Shown here one piece after another: positions 17,403 to 24,967 of a stretch of 64,000 nucleotides of DNA. This DNA is from an uncultured Bacteroidales bacterium (lineage in GTDB: Bacteria > Bacteroidota > Bacteroidia > Bacteroidales > UBA932). The notes beneath the pieces are model-generated. The model had not been told where the DNA came from. It did not search any database and worked only from the letters and a program-made list of their open reading frames with translations. The stretch spans positions 77,578 through 141,577 of the forward strand of contig CAKVAS010000006.1 of assembly GCA_934725015.1 (NCBI GenBank). Reading direction: 5' to 3'. A program made the position numbers and the translations under genes. Every line of letters begins with the position of its first letter. The first letter of the stretch is position 1.

Positions 17403-18053
17403 TCAGTGCTTTTCCATATACTTGAGAAGAACCATGCGGATGTTGTCCGAGATGCGCTTCGCCGTGTCTGAAGTTTCTTCAAGAGCCTCGGCGATGTTCT
17501 TGTATTTCATGAGTTCAATCGGATCGGTCTCGTGCTGGAATATATATCCCACATATTCCTCATAAGTCTCGTCCGCCACGTGCTCCAGTTCCGTAATCCT
17601 GTCGCACTGGCTGATTATCTGCGGAAAATTGTCCTTGAAGCTGCTCAGATACTGAATCATGTCCCCGAGGGCGTCGGCGCTCGACATGATGTAGGTCGCC
17701 ATGTCCTCAATCTGAGAGTCAATCCTCTTCGGAAAATAGAGAAGAATGGACTTGGCAGAGGCGTTAATCTTGTCTATGAAATCATCCACCGACATCGCCA
17801 CGGTCTGGAGGTCAGTCCTGCTCACAGGAACGATAAGCTGCCCGTAGAGGTCCTCGTATATCTCGGTGAGAAGCGCGTCCGCCTGCACCTCGTAAGTCTT
17901 TATCATGTTTTCGCAGTTGAACCACTCGTCCTTGTCGGTGGTCTGCATCATGCGGACGAGAATTGATGAGGCCGCCTTTATGTATTCGGCCTGCTTCATG
18001 AAAAGAGGCATATATTTCCTCTTCTTCGTAAAGAATCGTCTGAAAAAAATCAT
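17403..18053 (-). CDS. DUF47 / PhoU-like phosphate-transport regulator
   Basis: A 216-residue all-helical protein of the DUF47 family (PhoU-like; MIFFRRFFTKKRKYMPLF at the N-terminus, IAEALEETSDTAKRISDNIR at the C-terminus). In many bacteria these proteins are encoded just before a PiT phosphate transporter and modulate it. Here the next gene is a glycosyltransferase, so the partner must be elsewhere. ATG 18053 matches the family start; the longer frame upstream is not conserved-looking. Confidence 0.88.
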   Translation of the reverse strand: MIFFRRFFTKKRKYMPLFMKQAEYIKAASSILVRMMQTTDKDEWFNCENMIKTYEVQADALLTEIYEDLYGQLIVPVSRTDLQTVAMSVDDFIDKINASAKSILLYFPKRIDSQIEDMATYIMSSADALGDMIQYLSSFKDNFPQIISQCDRITELEHVADETYEEYVGYIFQHETDPIELMKYKNIAEALEETSDTAKRISDNIRMVLLKYMEKH

Positions 18054-18180
18054 ATCCCTGTCATTGTAACGCCCAAAGTTACATTTAATTTCCGTCAAAA
18101 GAAATAACCGCCCCTTGTCGTGCGACTGTTTTTGATGGAAAGGCACACGAAAAACCTCAAAAAAAATTTATCGATTTCAA

Positions 18181-18210
18181 AAAAAAGAAAAAACTTCATG
18201 TTTCTTTTTT
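18181..18210. promoter_or_regulatory. A-tract palindrome, site B, upstream of the fimbrial-like operon
   Basis: Perfect 10-bp arms AAAAAAGAAA (18181-18190) and TTTCTTTTTT (18201-18210) around a centre AAACTTCATG. The same arms and a similar centre occur at 7475-7502 before the DUF6359 lipoprotein. It lies in the divergent gap between DUF47 and the fimbrial-like operon, about 31 bp upstream of the -7 box at 18242. Confidence 0.5.
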
Positions 18211-18241
18211 CGATTCTTGCAATTGTCCGGAAAGTCCGCCA

Positions 18242-18249
18242 TAGATTTG
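18242..18249 (+). promoter_or_regulatory. Probable -7 element of the fimbrial-like operon
   Basis: TAGATTTG fits TAnnTTTG and lies 19 bp before the ATG at 18269. A TTG occurs 22 bp upstream instead of the ideal 19. Confidence 0.45.
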
Positions 18250-18268
18250 CAGTCGTCAAACATCAAAC

Positions 18269-19354
18269 ATGACGAAACAGATGAACGCATACAACGAGTA
18301 CATACAACCAATTTTCTGCAACCAGGGCCGGTCATCGGTTTGCCAACTTCACAGGGTCATCTATCCTTTTCTGGCATTTCTGTCTATTGCTTGCCTGCCG
18401 GCCCATTTCTTTTCATGCTCAAAGGTCGTCGCGCCGGCATACGAGAAAAACATGGAAACGGAAAGCAGAGGAAGCGCCGTCAGGCTCATGATAAAGGGCG
18501 GAGACGGGCTCGGGAGACGAAGCTGCGATGTGCTCATATATAATGCCGACAAATTCGGGAGGCTCGACTCGTTCACGCATTTTGACGGGAGCCCGGATGA
18601 GCTGCAGGTATCCTCGGGAGAAGGGAAGAAGACGGCCGTAGTAATCTGCAACGCGCCGGAAGGCAGCCTGCAATGGGATAAGATTCTCACGATGCAGTCG
18701 CTCTCGGGGGTATGCTTTGAACTCGAAGCCGAGGAGGCCTCCTGCCCGGTACTTGTGGGGAAGACGGATTTTGAGGCCGGGGAAAGCTTCTCCGTCATGC
18801 TCAGGCCGCTGATGGCGAGAATCTGCCTGAAGGAACTGAGCTGCGATTTCAGGGGCACTGCCTATCAGTTCGAGGAGCTGACGGATGCAAGGGTCTATCT
18901 GACAAATGTGAATGCCGACTGCAGCCTCACGGAAGACGGCCGTCAGGGAAGCCGCTTCATAAACAACGGGGGCTGGAACGAGTCCGATGCCGTAAAGTTC
19001 CGTTCGCGGGAGATATTGTGCCGGGAGATAGAGGGAGGCATCGGAATGGACGCGAGACAACTGGATCTGGAGCTTTACTGCTACCCGAACCTCGGCAGTG
19101 TGGAATCATTCGGGCAGCCGTTCACGAGGCTCGTGATAGAGGGATGCGTCAAGGGGCACAGATGGTACTGGCCGATAAGCATCAACGGACTCGGGGACGG
19201 CGGAATACGCTCCAATGACAGCTACTGTCTGAAGGTGCGCCTGCGCAGGAGCGGGACGGAGGACCCGGACTTCGCGATAAGTATGGACAGGGAGGAACTT
19301 GTAATGGAAATCGAGAAATGGGACGAGAAAGAAAATTATGTCGTGGCTTTTTAG
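18269..19354 (+). CDS. Fimbrillin-family-like lipoprotein, first gene of a surface operon
   Basis: A 361-residue protein with a long N-terminal extension, a hydrophobic segment (about 31-48) and a lipobox-like FFSC at Cys50. The mature part looks like a FimB/Mfa2/DUF4906-type beta-sandwich protein (CDVLIYNADKFGRLDSF, then LMARICLKELSCDF). Proteins of this superfamily anchor, cap or build Bacteroidales fimbriae at the outer membrane. The 3' end overlaps the next gene by 37 bp. An alternative start is Met5. Exact subfamily is uncertain. Confidence 0.65.
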   Translation: MTKQMNAYNEYIQPIFCNQGRSSVCQLHRVIYPFLAFLSIACLPAHFFSCSKVVAPAYEKNMETESRGSAVRLMIKGGDGLGRRSCDVLIYNADKFGRLDSFTHFDGSPDELQVSSGEGKKTAVVICNAPEGSLQWDKILTMQSLSGVCFELEAEEASCPVLVGKTDFEAGESFSVMLRPLMARICLKELSCDFRGTAYQFEELTDARVYLTNVNADCSLTEDGRQGSRFINNGGWNESDAVKFRSREILCREIEGGIGMDARQLDLELYCYPNLGSVESFGQPFTRLVIEGCVKGHRWYWPISINGLGDGGIRSNDSYCLKVRLRRSGTEDPDFAISMDREELVMEIEKWDEKENYVVAF

Positions 19355-20586
19355 CTGTTGTCATAACTACTGTTTTGTGTTTATTGTTCGTCGGTGGGTG
19401 CACGGAACGGAGCTGTTCCCTCCGTGCGCCGACTGACATACTGCTCTGTACGGGAGAAATGTCCTCGCGGGCAGTCGAGCCGGACTGCGACAGAATCCGC
19501 GACGCCAACATATTCGTGTTCTCGTCGGACGGTTTCCTTGAAAGGTCGGAATACATAAACGGCGCATCCTGCTCTCTGCCTCTGGTCTATGGCAGGGACT
19601 ATGACATCTATGCCTGCGTCAATTTCGGCTACAAGCTGAACATCAGGACCCTGGACGAGATAAACTCCCTTGTCTTTCACATAGCCTATCCGGATGACTA
19701 CTCTACCGGAATGCCGATGTGCGGAGCCGTTTTCGGAGTCAGAGCCGGAAACTCCATAAGGATGCCGATTGTCAGGATGATGGCGGAACTGAGAATCGGG
19801 ATGGACCGAAGCCGTCTCAAGGAAAACGTGAAGATGGATGTCCGCAGCCTTCGCATAGGCAACTGCCCGAGGCGGTGCAGGGTATTCTCAGAGTCAGGGG
19901 CGGAGAGTTCGGACGACTGCTTCTCCGTCGGATTCAGCCGCAACAGCGGCGAATGTGAGATTCTGAACAAGACAGTCGAAGGCGGAAAGAGCGCGGAACT
20001 GAGCCTGTATATGCTAGAGAACATTCAGGGAGACTTTCCTCGGGAGGTGGGGACGGATTCCGACAAGGTTCTGGAAAAGGACGAGCATCTTGCCGACGTC
20101 TGCTCCTACATTGAGATGGAGCTCGGCTACCATTCTCCGGAGCATTACAGCAACGGCGGGTTTCTGAAATACAGGTTCTATCTCGGGGAGTCGCGCTCCG
20201 ACCTGAATGTCCGCAGGAACTGCCGCTACCACATCACCGTAACCCCCGACGGAGACGGGCTGAACGAAGACAGCTGGAGGATTGACAGAACTTTCATCTC
20301 CGACATGGTGAGTTTCAGCATGAAGCCTGACGGGCTCATTGAGCCCCGAATCGGAGACGAGATTCATGTACGCTGCTCATACTCCCCCGCAGGAGCGCCG
20401 TTCAGGATTGGCCTTGACGAGCTTGAGGAAGGCCGCACGCGGGGAGTGTTCAACTACGCCATCGACGATGACTGGCACGGAGTGAAACTCAGCATAGTCG
20501 GCCCCGGCGACGCGAAGGTCTATATGGAAGCCGGAGCTCCGATAAGTCAGGCGGGGCTTCTGAATATACACGTAAAGAAAAAATGA
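19318..20586 (+). CDS. DUF4906/fimbrillin-like lipoprotein
   Basis: A 422-residue lipoprotein with a strong signal (VVITTVLCLLFVGGC, lipobox GGC at Cys28). It has the usual fimbrial-accessory pattern: IRDANIFVFSSDGFL, YACVNFGY, then CRYHITVTPDGDGLNEDSWR, which recurs in the next gene as DGLDEVSWRID. It starts inside the previous gene, so the two are probably translationally coupled. The role inferred from family is fimbrial tip or accessory subunit. Confidence 0.75.
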   Translation: MGRERKLCRGFLAVVITTVLCLLFVGGCTERSCSLRAPTDILLCTGEMSSRAVEPDCDRIRDANIFVFSSDGFLERSEYINGASCSLPLVYGRDYDIYACVNFGYKLNIRTLDEINSLVFHIAYPDDYSTGMPMCGAVFGVRAGNSIRMPIVRMMAELRIGMDRSRLKENVKMDVRSLRIGNCPRRCRVFSESGAESSDDCFSVGFSRNSGECEILNKTVEGGKSAELSLYMLENIQGDFPREVGTDSDKVLEKDEHLADVCSYIEMELGYHSPEHYSNGGFLKYRFYLGESRSDLNVRRNCRYHITVTPDGDGLNEDSWRIDRTFISDMVSFSMKPDGLIEPRIGDEIHVRCSYSPAGAPFRIGLDELEEGRTRGVFNYAIDDDWHGVKLSIVGPGDAKVYMEAGAPISQAGLLNIHVKKK

Positions 20587-20592
20587 TGCTAT

Positions 20593-23500
20593 ATGGTTAA
20601 GTCAATTTTCAAGTTCATGCTGCCTGCGCTAATGACGGCTGCCCTGCTTTCGGCCGGTTGCACGGAAAAGCTGATGCCGGGAGGCACGAAGAATGGAGAG
20701 ATGGCCGAAGTCACGCTCAGGTTCATCTGCGAAGAGACCGGCACTCCAGCCCTGACAAAGTCCTCGATGTTCGAGGGCGAGACGGTCTCGGACATAAACC
20801 TCTACATATGGAGGAACGGGGTCTGCATCCATCATGAATTCATGAAAATGGATTCGGATATTTATAGGGTTCCGCTCGTCACGGAAACAAGCTATTCGTT
20901 CTATGTCCTCGCCAACTGCGGCAAGGCCGTCGAGCCGGACGTGAACGACTGGATGAAGGACGAGGGCAGCATGGAAAGCCTCTCCATAAGCTTTCCTGAC
21001 ATTTCCGACGGCATGAGCCCGCTTCCAATGGGCGCCGTCCTGAAGAACCGCTTCATCGGAGGTTCCGACTTCAGGCTCAATGTGGAACTTGTAAGACTTG
21101 TCAGCAGAATAGTGTTCAGCTATGTGCCGGACGACAGTCTCGGAGCCTCCGGAATCAGCATCACGGACGTTAGGCTCTGCGACGCGGCGCAGCGCATGAC
21201 TCCATTTTCGGAGGAATCGATGGCGGAAGACGGCGATGTGGTCGGAGGGGATTTTGCCTCGGAAGAAGACCTCCTTACAATCAACGGCGGCGGAAGCATT
21301 GAGTTCTATGCATTCGAGAACTGCTGGGGCGACCTCCTGCCGGGAAACACAGACCAGAAGAAAAAGGTGCCGGACGAGCTGGGATATGTCACAGGTCCGA
21401 CATACATTGAGGTAAACTGCACCTTTGAAGGCAGCGGTCTTCTGACAGGAGACATCACATATAGGATTTATCTCGGTTCAGACGCGGTCAGCAACTTCGA
21501 CCTCGTCAGAAATTCCTCCTACAGGATTCAGCTTTTCGGTTCCCGCGACGGTCTGGACGAGGTAAGCTGGAGGATTGACAAGGATGTCTCATTCAACGAC
21601 TACCTGGTCCACTGGACCATTTCGCGGGGAGCGCATACTGCCGACAACCTCTATATAGGGGAGATGTTCCTCGGAAGGCTGTCTTCTATTGACCGGTCAG
21701 TCATATCATATTTCGGGGATAATCTTGCCGATCTGACGGACAAATGCACGATACGCTGCATCGGAAACTCTTCCGACAATCCGGAAAACGACCCGATTTC
21801 CTTCACTCCTTTCGAGATGAACGATAACGGGGAGATCATTTTCGAGGGAACCTGCCGCCGTGAATATTCAGGAGGCGAGCTGTGGCTCTGCGACGCCGAC
21901 GGGAGCAAGGTCTCCAAAATAGCATTGGGGCTGAATGTCAAGACGCCTAAGATTGTCCTATCTTCTGAAGAACGTGCCGTCACACCCGACACTGAAGAAA
22001 GGACGCCTTCGGCAACAATCAACGGGAACATAGCCGACATATATGCATACTTTTGTGACAGCGACGGGCGCAATCTGCTGGCAGATGACGGCAAAGGGTA
22101 CGGATTTGCATCGGATGTGTTCAACATAAATGTGGTTGATGACAGTGCGCTCTGGAGCAGCGCGAAAAAGAGCGGATGCATAAGCACATACATCTCGGAT
22201 AAATACAGCGGAAGCGTCGGAAAGCTCTATGGGCAGCCGTTCTGCACAGTCAGTCTCAAGATGAGCAACACAGGAAAGGATGCCTCGGCAAACTCCACAC
22301 TGTGGACAATGGTCGGCACATCCGGCTGCCTCAACATAGGCATCGCGGACAATGTCCACTCAATGCACAAACAGAAAGCATTCGATGTCAGTTATTTCCC
22401 GTTTGACATCGCTTTCTGCGACAAGGCGTACGGGGGAAAGGCCGCAGCGGAAAAATACGGCATAAGTTCAAACTTCTTCTTCACCGTGTCCAACCGGTCA
22501 AATATGTCATTCAATTTCAAATATCTGGCGCTGACACAGAGAGGTTCCGCCGGCAAGGCTCTCTTCGGCACGACAACACCTTCCGGCACGGACATATACT
22601 TCTATGACTGCCCAACAAGCATAAACCTGCCACAAAACCTGTCCATGCTGATGGCGGAAGCAGTCATAGCCACCGTCACCTCAGGAACCTTTACATCCTG
22701 CGGGATGACACGATTCGATGACGGCACGACAATAATCGGGCTTGACAAGAACTTCAACAATCTGCTTCATGCCACATGGACGGCCGAGGCACAGCTGACC
22801 TACGACAGATATGGATATTTCGATTCAGCGCTTAGTCAGAAAACAGGCGGCTTCTACAATAAGAACGGCATAACCGTAATGGTTGATTTCGCGGCCCCGA
22901 ACGGCATGGTGCTGTCATACGACTTCAGCGAGGAACTTGAAGACTCCGGAGCCGAGAGCGACTATGTCTATTCCAACGACTATGATTTCAAGGGGTGCTC
23001 ATACTACTCTTCAAATGTGTATAAAGGCCACACCCATGGCGACGCGTCGCGTGTTTTCAAGAACTACAGCTACCTCACGCCCCAGAACATCGCCATAACC
23101 ATGAAGAAGATGCGCGACATCAAAATAGGGATGGTAAATTCATCAAAACATCCATATTTCACACTTAAGTCAGACGGGGCGATCAGCAACACATACATCA
23201 AGCCTTCGCTGAACTGCAAGGGGTTCTGCCGCACTCATGTCCATGGGCAGAAAAAAGACCCTGTGGATTACTATCCCGAGGCCAATTACGCCCCCGATGT
23301 GACTGTCTCAAGCAATTCCGCCGGAACTCATACTCTCGCCTATGAAGGCATAATGACACTCTTCAACACGATTTACAGCAAGACCTTCGACGATTCGAAC
23401 AAGAACTACATCAAAGGCACTCCATGGCAGCATCATGCCCACCCGACGAAAGTGATTCTCGACCTCAGCTTCGAAAGGGCCAACAGTTCCGGAAACTGGT

Positions 23501-23658
23501 ATGTCTATAAGTTCGAGCCTTACACCTCCGTCGATTTGACTTACGACAACAGCGGCTACAGCTCGAAATATGACGACAATCCATACACCGTGACGACTTC
23601 GGTCGATTGGAAGACAATGCACGGGAGGTTCTCACACAAGATTATAATGGTACATTGA
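20593..23658 (+). CDS. Large DUF4906-type surface lipoprotein (candidate fimbrial tip adhesin)
   Basis: A 1021-residue lipoprotein with a clean lipobox (LLSAGC, Cys23). The first 340 residues repeat the architecture of the preceding gene (INLYIWRNGVCIHHEF, YVLANCG, SYRIQLFGSRDGLDEVSWRID). The remaining 680 residues are a long, Ser/Asn/Tyr-rich beta-type region without a domain I recognise. A His-rich patch occurs near the C-terminus (TPWQHHAHPTKVILDL). The size and position suggest the distal adhesin of the appendage (inference). The stop is 1 bp before the next ATG. Confidence 0.75.
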   Translation: MVKSIFKFMLPALMTAALLSAGCTEKLMPGGTKNGEMAEVTLRFICEETGTPALTKSSMFEGETVSDINLYIWRNGVCIHHEFMKMDSDIYRVPLVTETSYSFYVLANCGKAVEPDVNDWMKDEGSMESLSISFPDISDGMSPLPMGAVLKNRFIGGSDFRLNVELVRLVSRIVFSYVPDDSLGASGISITDVRLCDAAQRMTPFSEESMAEDGDVVGGDFASEEDLLTINGGGSIEFYAFENCWGDLLPGNTDQKKKVPDELGYVTGPTYIEVNCTFEGSGLLTGDITYRIYLGSDAVSNFDLVRNSSYRIQLFGSRDGLDEVSWRIDKDVSFNDYLVHWTISRGAHTADNLYIGEMFLGRLSSIDRSVISYFGDNLADLTDKCTIRCIGNSSDNPENDPISFTPFEMNDNGEIIFEGTCRREYSGGELWLCDADGSKVSKIALGLNVKTPKIVLSSEERAVTPDTEERTPSATINGNIADIYAYFCDSDGRNLLADDGKGYGFASDVFNINVVDDSALWSSAKKSGCISTYISDKYSGSVGKLYGQPFCTVSLKMSNTGKDASANSTLWTMVGTSGCLNIGIADNVHSMHKQKAFDVSYFPFDIAFCDKAYGGKAAAEKYGISSNFFFTVSNRSNMSFNFKYLALTQRGSAGKALFGTTTPSGTDIYFYDCPTSINLPQNLSMLMAEAVIATVTSGTFTSCGMTRFDDGTTIIGLDKNFNNLLHATWTAEAQLTYDRYGYFDSALSQKTGGFYNKNGITVMVDFAAPNGMVLSYDFSEELEDSGAESDYVYSNDYDFKGCSYYSSNVYKGHTHGDASRVFKNYSYLTPQNIAITMKKMRDIKIGMVNSSKHPYFTLKSDGAISNTYIKPSLNCKGFCRTHVHGQKKDPVDYYPEANYAPDVTVSSNSAGTHTLAYEGIMTLFNTIYSKTFDDSNKNYIKGTPWQHHAHPTKVILDLSFERANSSGNWYVYKFEPYTSVDLTYDNSGYSSKYDDNPYTVTTSVDWKTMHGRFSHKIIMVH

Positions 23659-23659
23659 C

Positions 23660-24649
23660 ATGACGGCTTCAAGGACAGTATCTTCACAGCCACGACGGCG
23701 CGTGCCTGTCATGATTGCAGCGACAATTCTGCTCATGAGCGTTACGGTATCCGCTTTGGCGCAGCGGCAGGACACCGGACATTTCCGGAAAGGAATCTTT
23801 GCTGGAGTCGAGATTTCGGCGGGGTTCGCGGCGGGAAAGGCGCACGCGATTCCGGGGGCGCATTCCGGAGCCGGCAGGAACAGCGGCAAAAGCATGATGC
23901 CGGACTACGCGTTCGGAATGTTCGGTGGCTATCGGTTCCGTCCGCAGCTCGCTGTTGCCGCAGGAATCGAGGGCAGCAATTCCGTCGTCACGGGAACGAC
24001 TGCGCTGCCTGTGTTCGTGAGACTCCGGAGCGACATCCTCGACAGGCGCGTCTCCCCTATGGTTCAGATTGACCTCGGATATGCCTTTCAGTTCGCGCAC
24101 TCCAAGCGAACAACCTCGGAACTGTCGTTCAACGTTGAACCATTTCCCGAACGCTATATGTCGCTCGGATTCAGCACGCCAGAAGAGTATATAAACTCCT
24201 GCGTAGAGAATCTCCTGAAGCGGCACGGTCAGCTTTCTGAAGAGGAGGCCGTCAGGCTTGCCGAGGAAGAACGGGTGCGGGCAACGAACCGTCTGTGCTG
24301 TTTCTCCAACGGGCAGCGAAGCTATCTCCCGGTCGAAGCGCTCGACCGGCTCGGCTGCTTCTCAAAGGACGGCTTTTTCGGAAACCTGACCGCTGGAGTC
24401 AGCATCGCCGTCGGCAAGAAGCAAGGCAGGAAACAAGCCAAGGAGCAAAACAGGATTGCAGCCGGAGTGTCGGTCGGACTTGCGCAATACTCCCACAGCA
24501 TCCCACTGCGAAAATCCGACAACGGTCATGTCACGATGTCCGTCCCCGCATCCCTTCCGGACGGCACGCCGGTCATCATCGCCCGCACCTCCCTGAAGGA
24601 CAACCCCCTCCGCATCGACCTCCGCCTCCGCCTCAGCTGGGAATTCTGA
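23660..24649 (+). CDS. Exported outer-membrane-beta-barrel-like protein
   Basis: A 329-residue protein with a signal peptide (VPVMIAATILLMSVTVSALAQ). The mature part alternates in the manner of small outer-membrane barrels (GIFAGVEISAGFAAG, PMVQIDLGYAFQF, DLRLRLSWEF with terminal Phe). It shares the fimbrial-like operon with 1 bp spacing and may act as outer-membrane partner of the lipoproteins. No specific family is recognised. The helical, charged middle (about 185-215, EEEAVRLAEEERVRA) is unusual for a barrel. Confidence 0.6.
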   Translation: MTASRTVSSQPRRRVPVMIAATILLMSVTVSALAQRQDTGHFRKGIFAGVEISAGFAAGKAHAIPGAHSGAGRNSGKSMMPDYAFGMFGGYRFRPQLAVAAGIEGSNSVVTGTTALPVFVRLRSDILDRRVSPMVQIDLGYAFQFAHSKRTTSELSFNVEPFPERYMSLGFSTPEEYINSCVENLLKRHGQLSEEEAVRLAEEERVRATNRLCCFSNGQRSYLPVEALDRLGCFSKDGFFGNLTAGVSIAVGKKQGRKQAKEQNRIAAGVSVGLAQYSHSIPLRKSDNGHVTMSVPASLPDGTPVIIARTSLKDNPLRIDLRLRLSWEF

Positions 24650-24677
24650 CCATTTTTGGCAATTATACCCAAAACGA

Positions 24678-24712
24678 AAGACTCCCCAGCGAAAATCTCG
24701 TTGAGGAGTCTT
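24678..24712 (-). terminator. Stem-loop downstream of tRNA-Asp
   Basis: AAGACTCC (24678-24685) pairs with GGAGTCTT (24705-24712). On the minus strand it follows the tRNA directly and ends in TCGTTTT, so it is a likely tRNA terminator. It may also stop the convergent fimbrial-like operon. Confidence 0.65.
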
Positions 24713-24715
24713 GAG

Positions 24716-24789
24716 CGGTGCGGAAGGGACTCGAACCCTCGACCTCCGGCGTGACAGGCCGGCGTTCTAACCAGCTGAACTACCGCACC
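24716..24789 (-). tRNA. tRNA-Asp (anticodon GTC)
   Basis: The minus strand folds as a 74-nt cloverleaf. The acceptor is GGTGCGG/CCGCACC, D-arm TAGTTCAGCTGGTTAGAA, anticodon stem GCCGGCCTGTCACGCCGG with loop anticodon GTC, T-arm GGGTTCGAGTCCC, and discriminator G. CCA is not encoded. A canonical promoter lies 40 bp upstream (24829-24859). Confidence 0.97.
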
Positions 24790-24828
24790 AAACTTGTCAG
24801 CTGCAACCGCTTCTCCCGATTGCGGATG

Positions 24829-24859
24829 CAAAGGTACGCATTTTTTCATATTCTCCAAA
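24829..24859 (-). promoter_or_regulatory. Canonical Bacteroidetes promoter of tRNA-Asp
   Basis: The minus strand reads TTTG (24859-24856), exactly 19 nt, then TACCTTTG (24836-24829), a perfect match to the TTTG/TAnnTTTG consensus. Confidence 0.88.
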
Positions 24860-24967
24860 TATTTTTTCGTATTTTTGTAATCTTTTCCGACAAAAACTGC
24901 CAATTTATCCGAATTGTGGTCGTCGGAACTGTGTAGCGTTTTTAATTTTTTGTACGACGGCAAGGAT

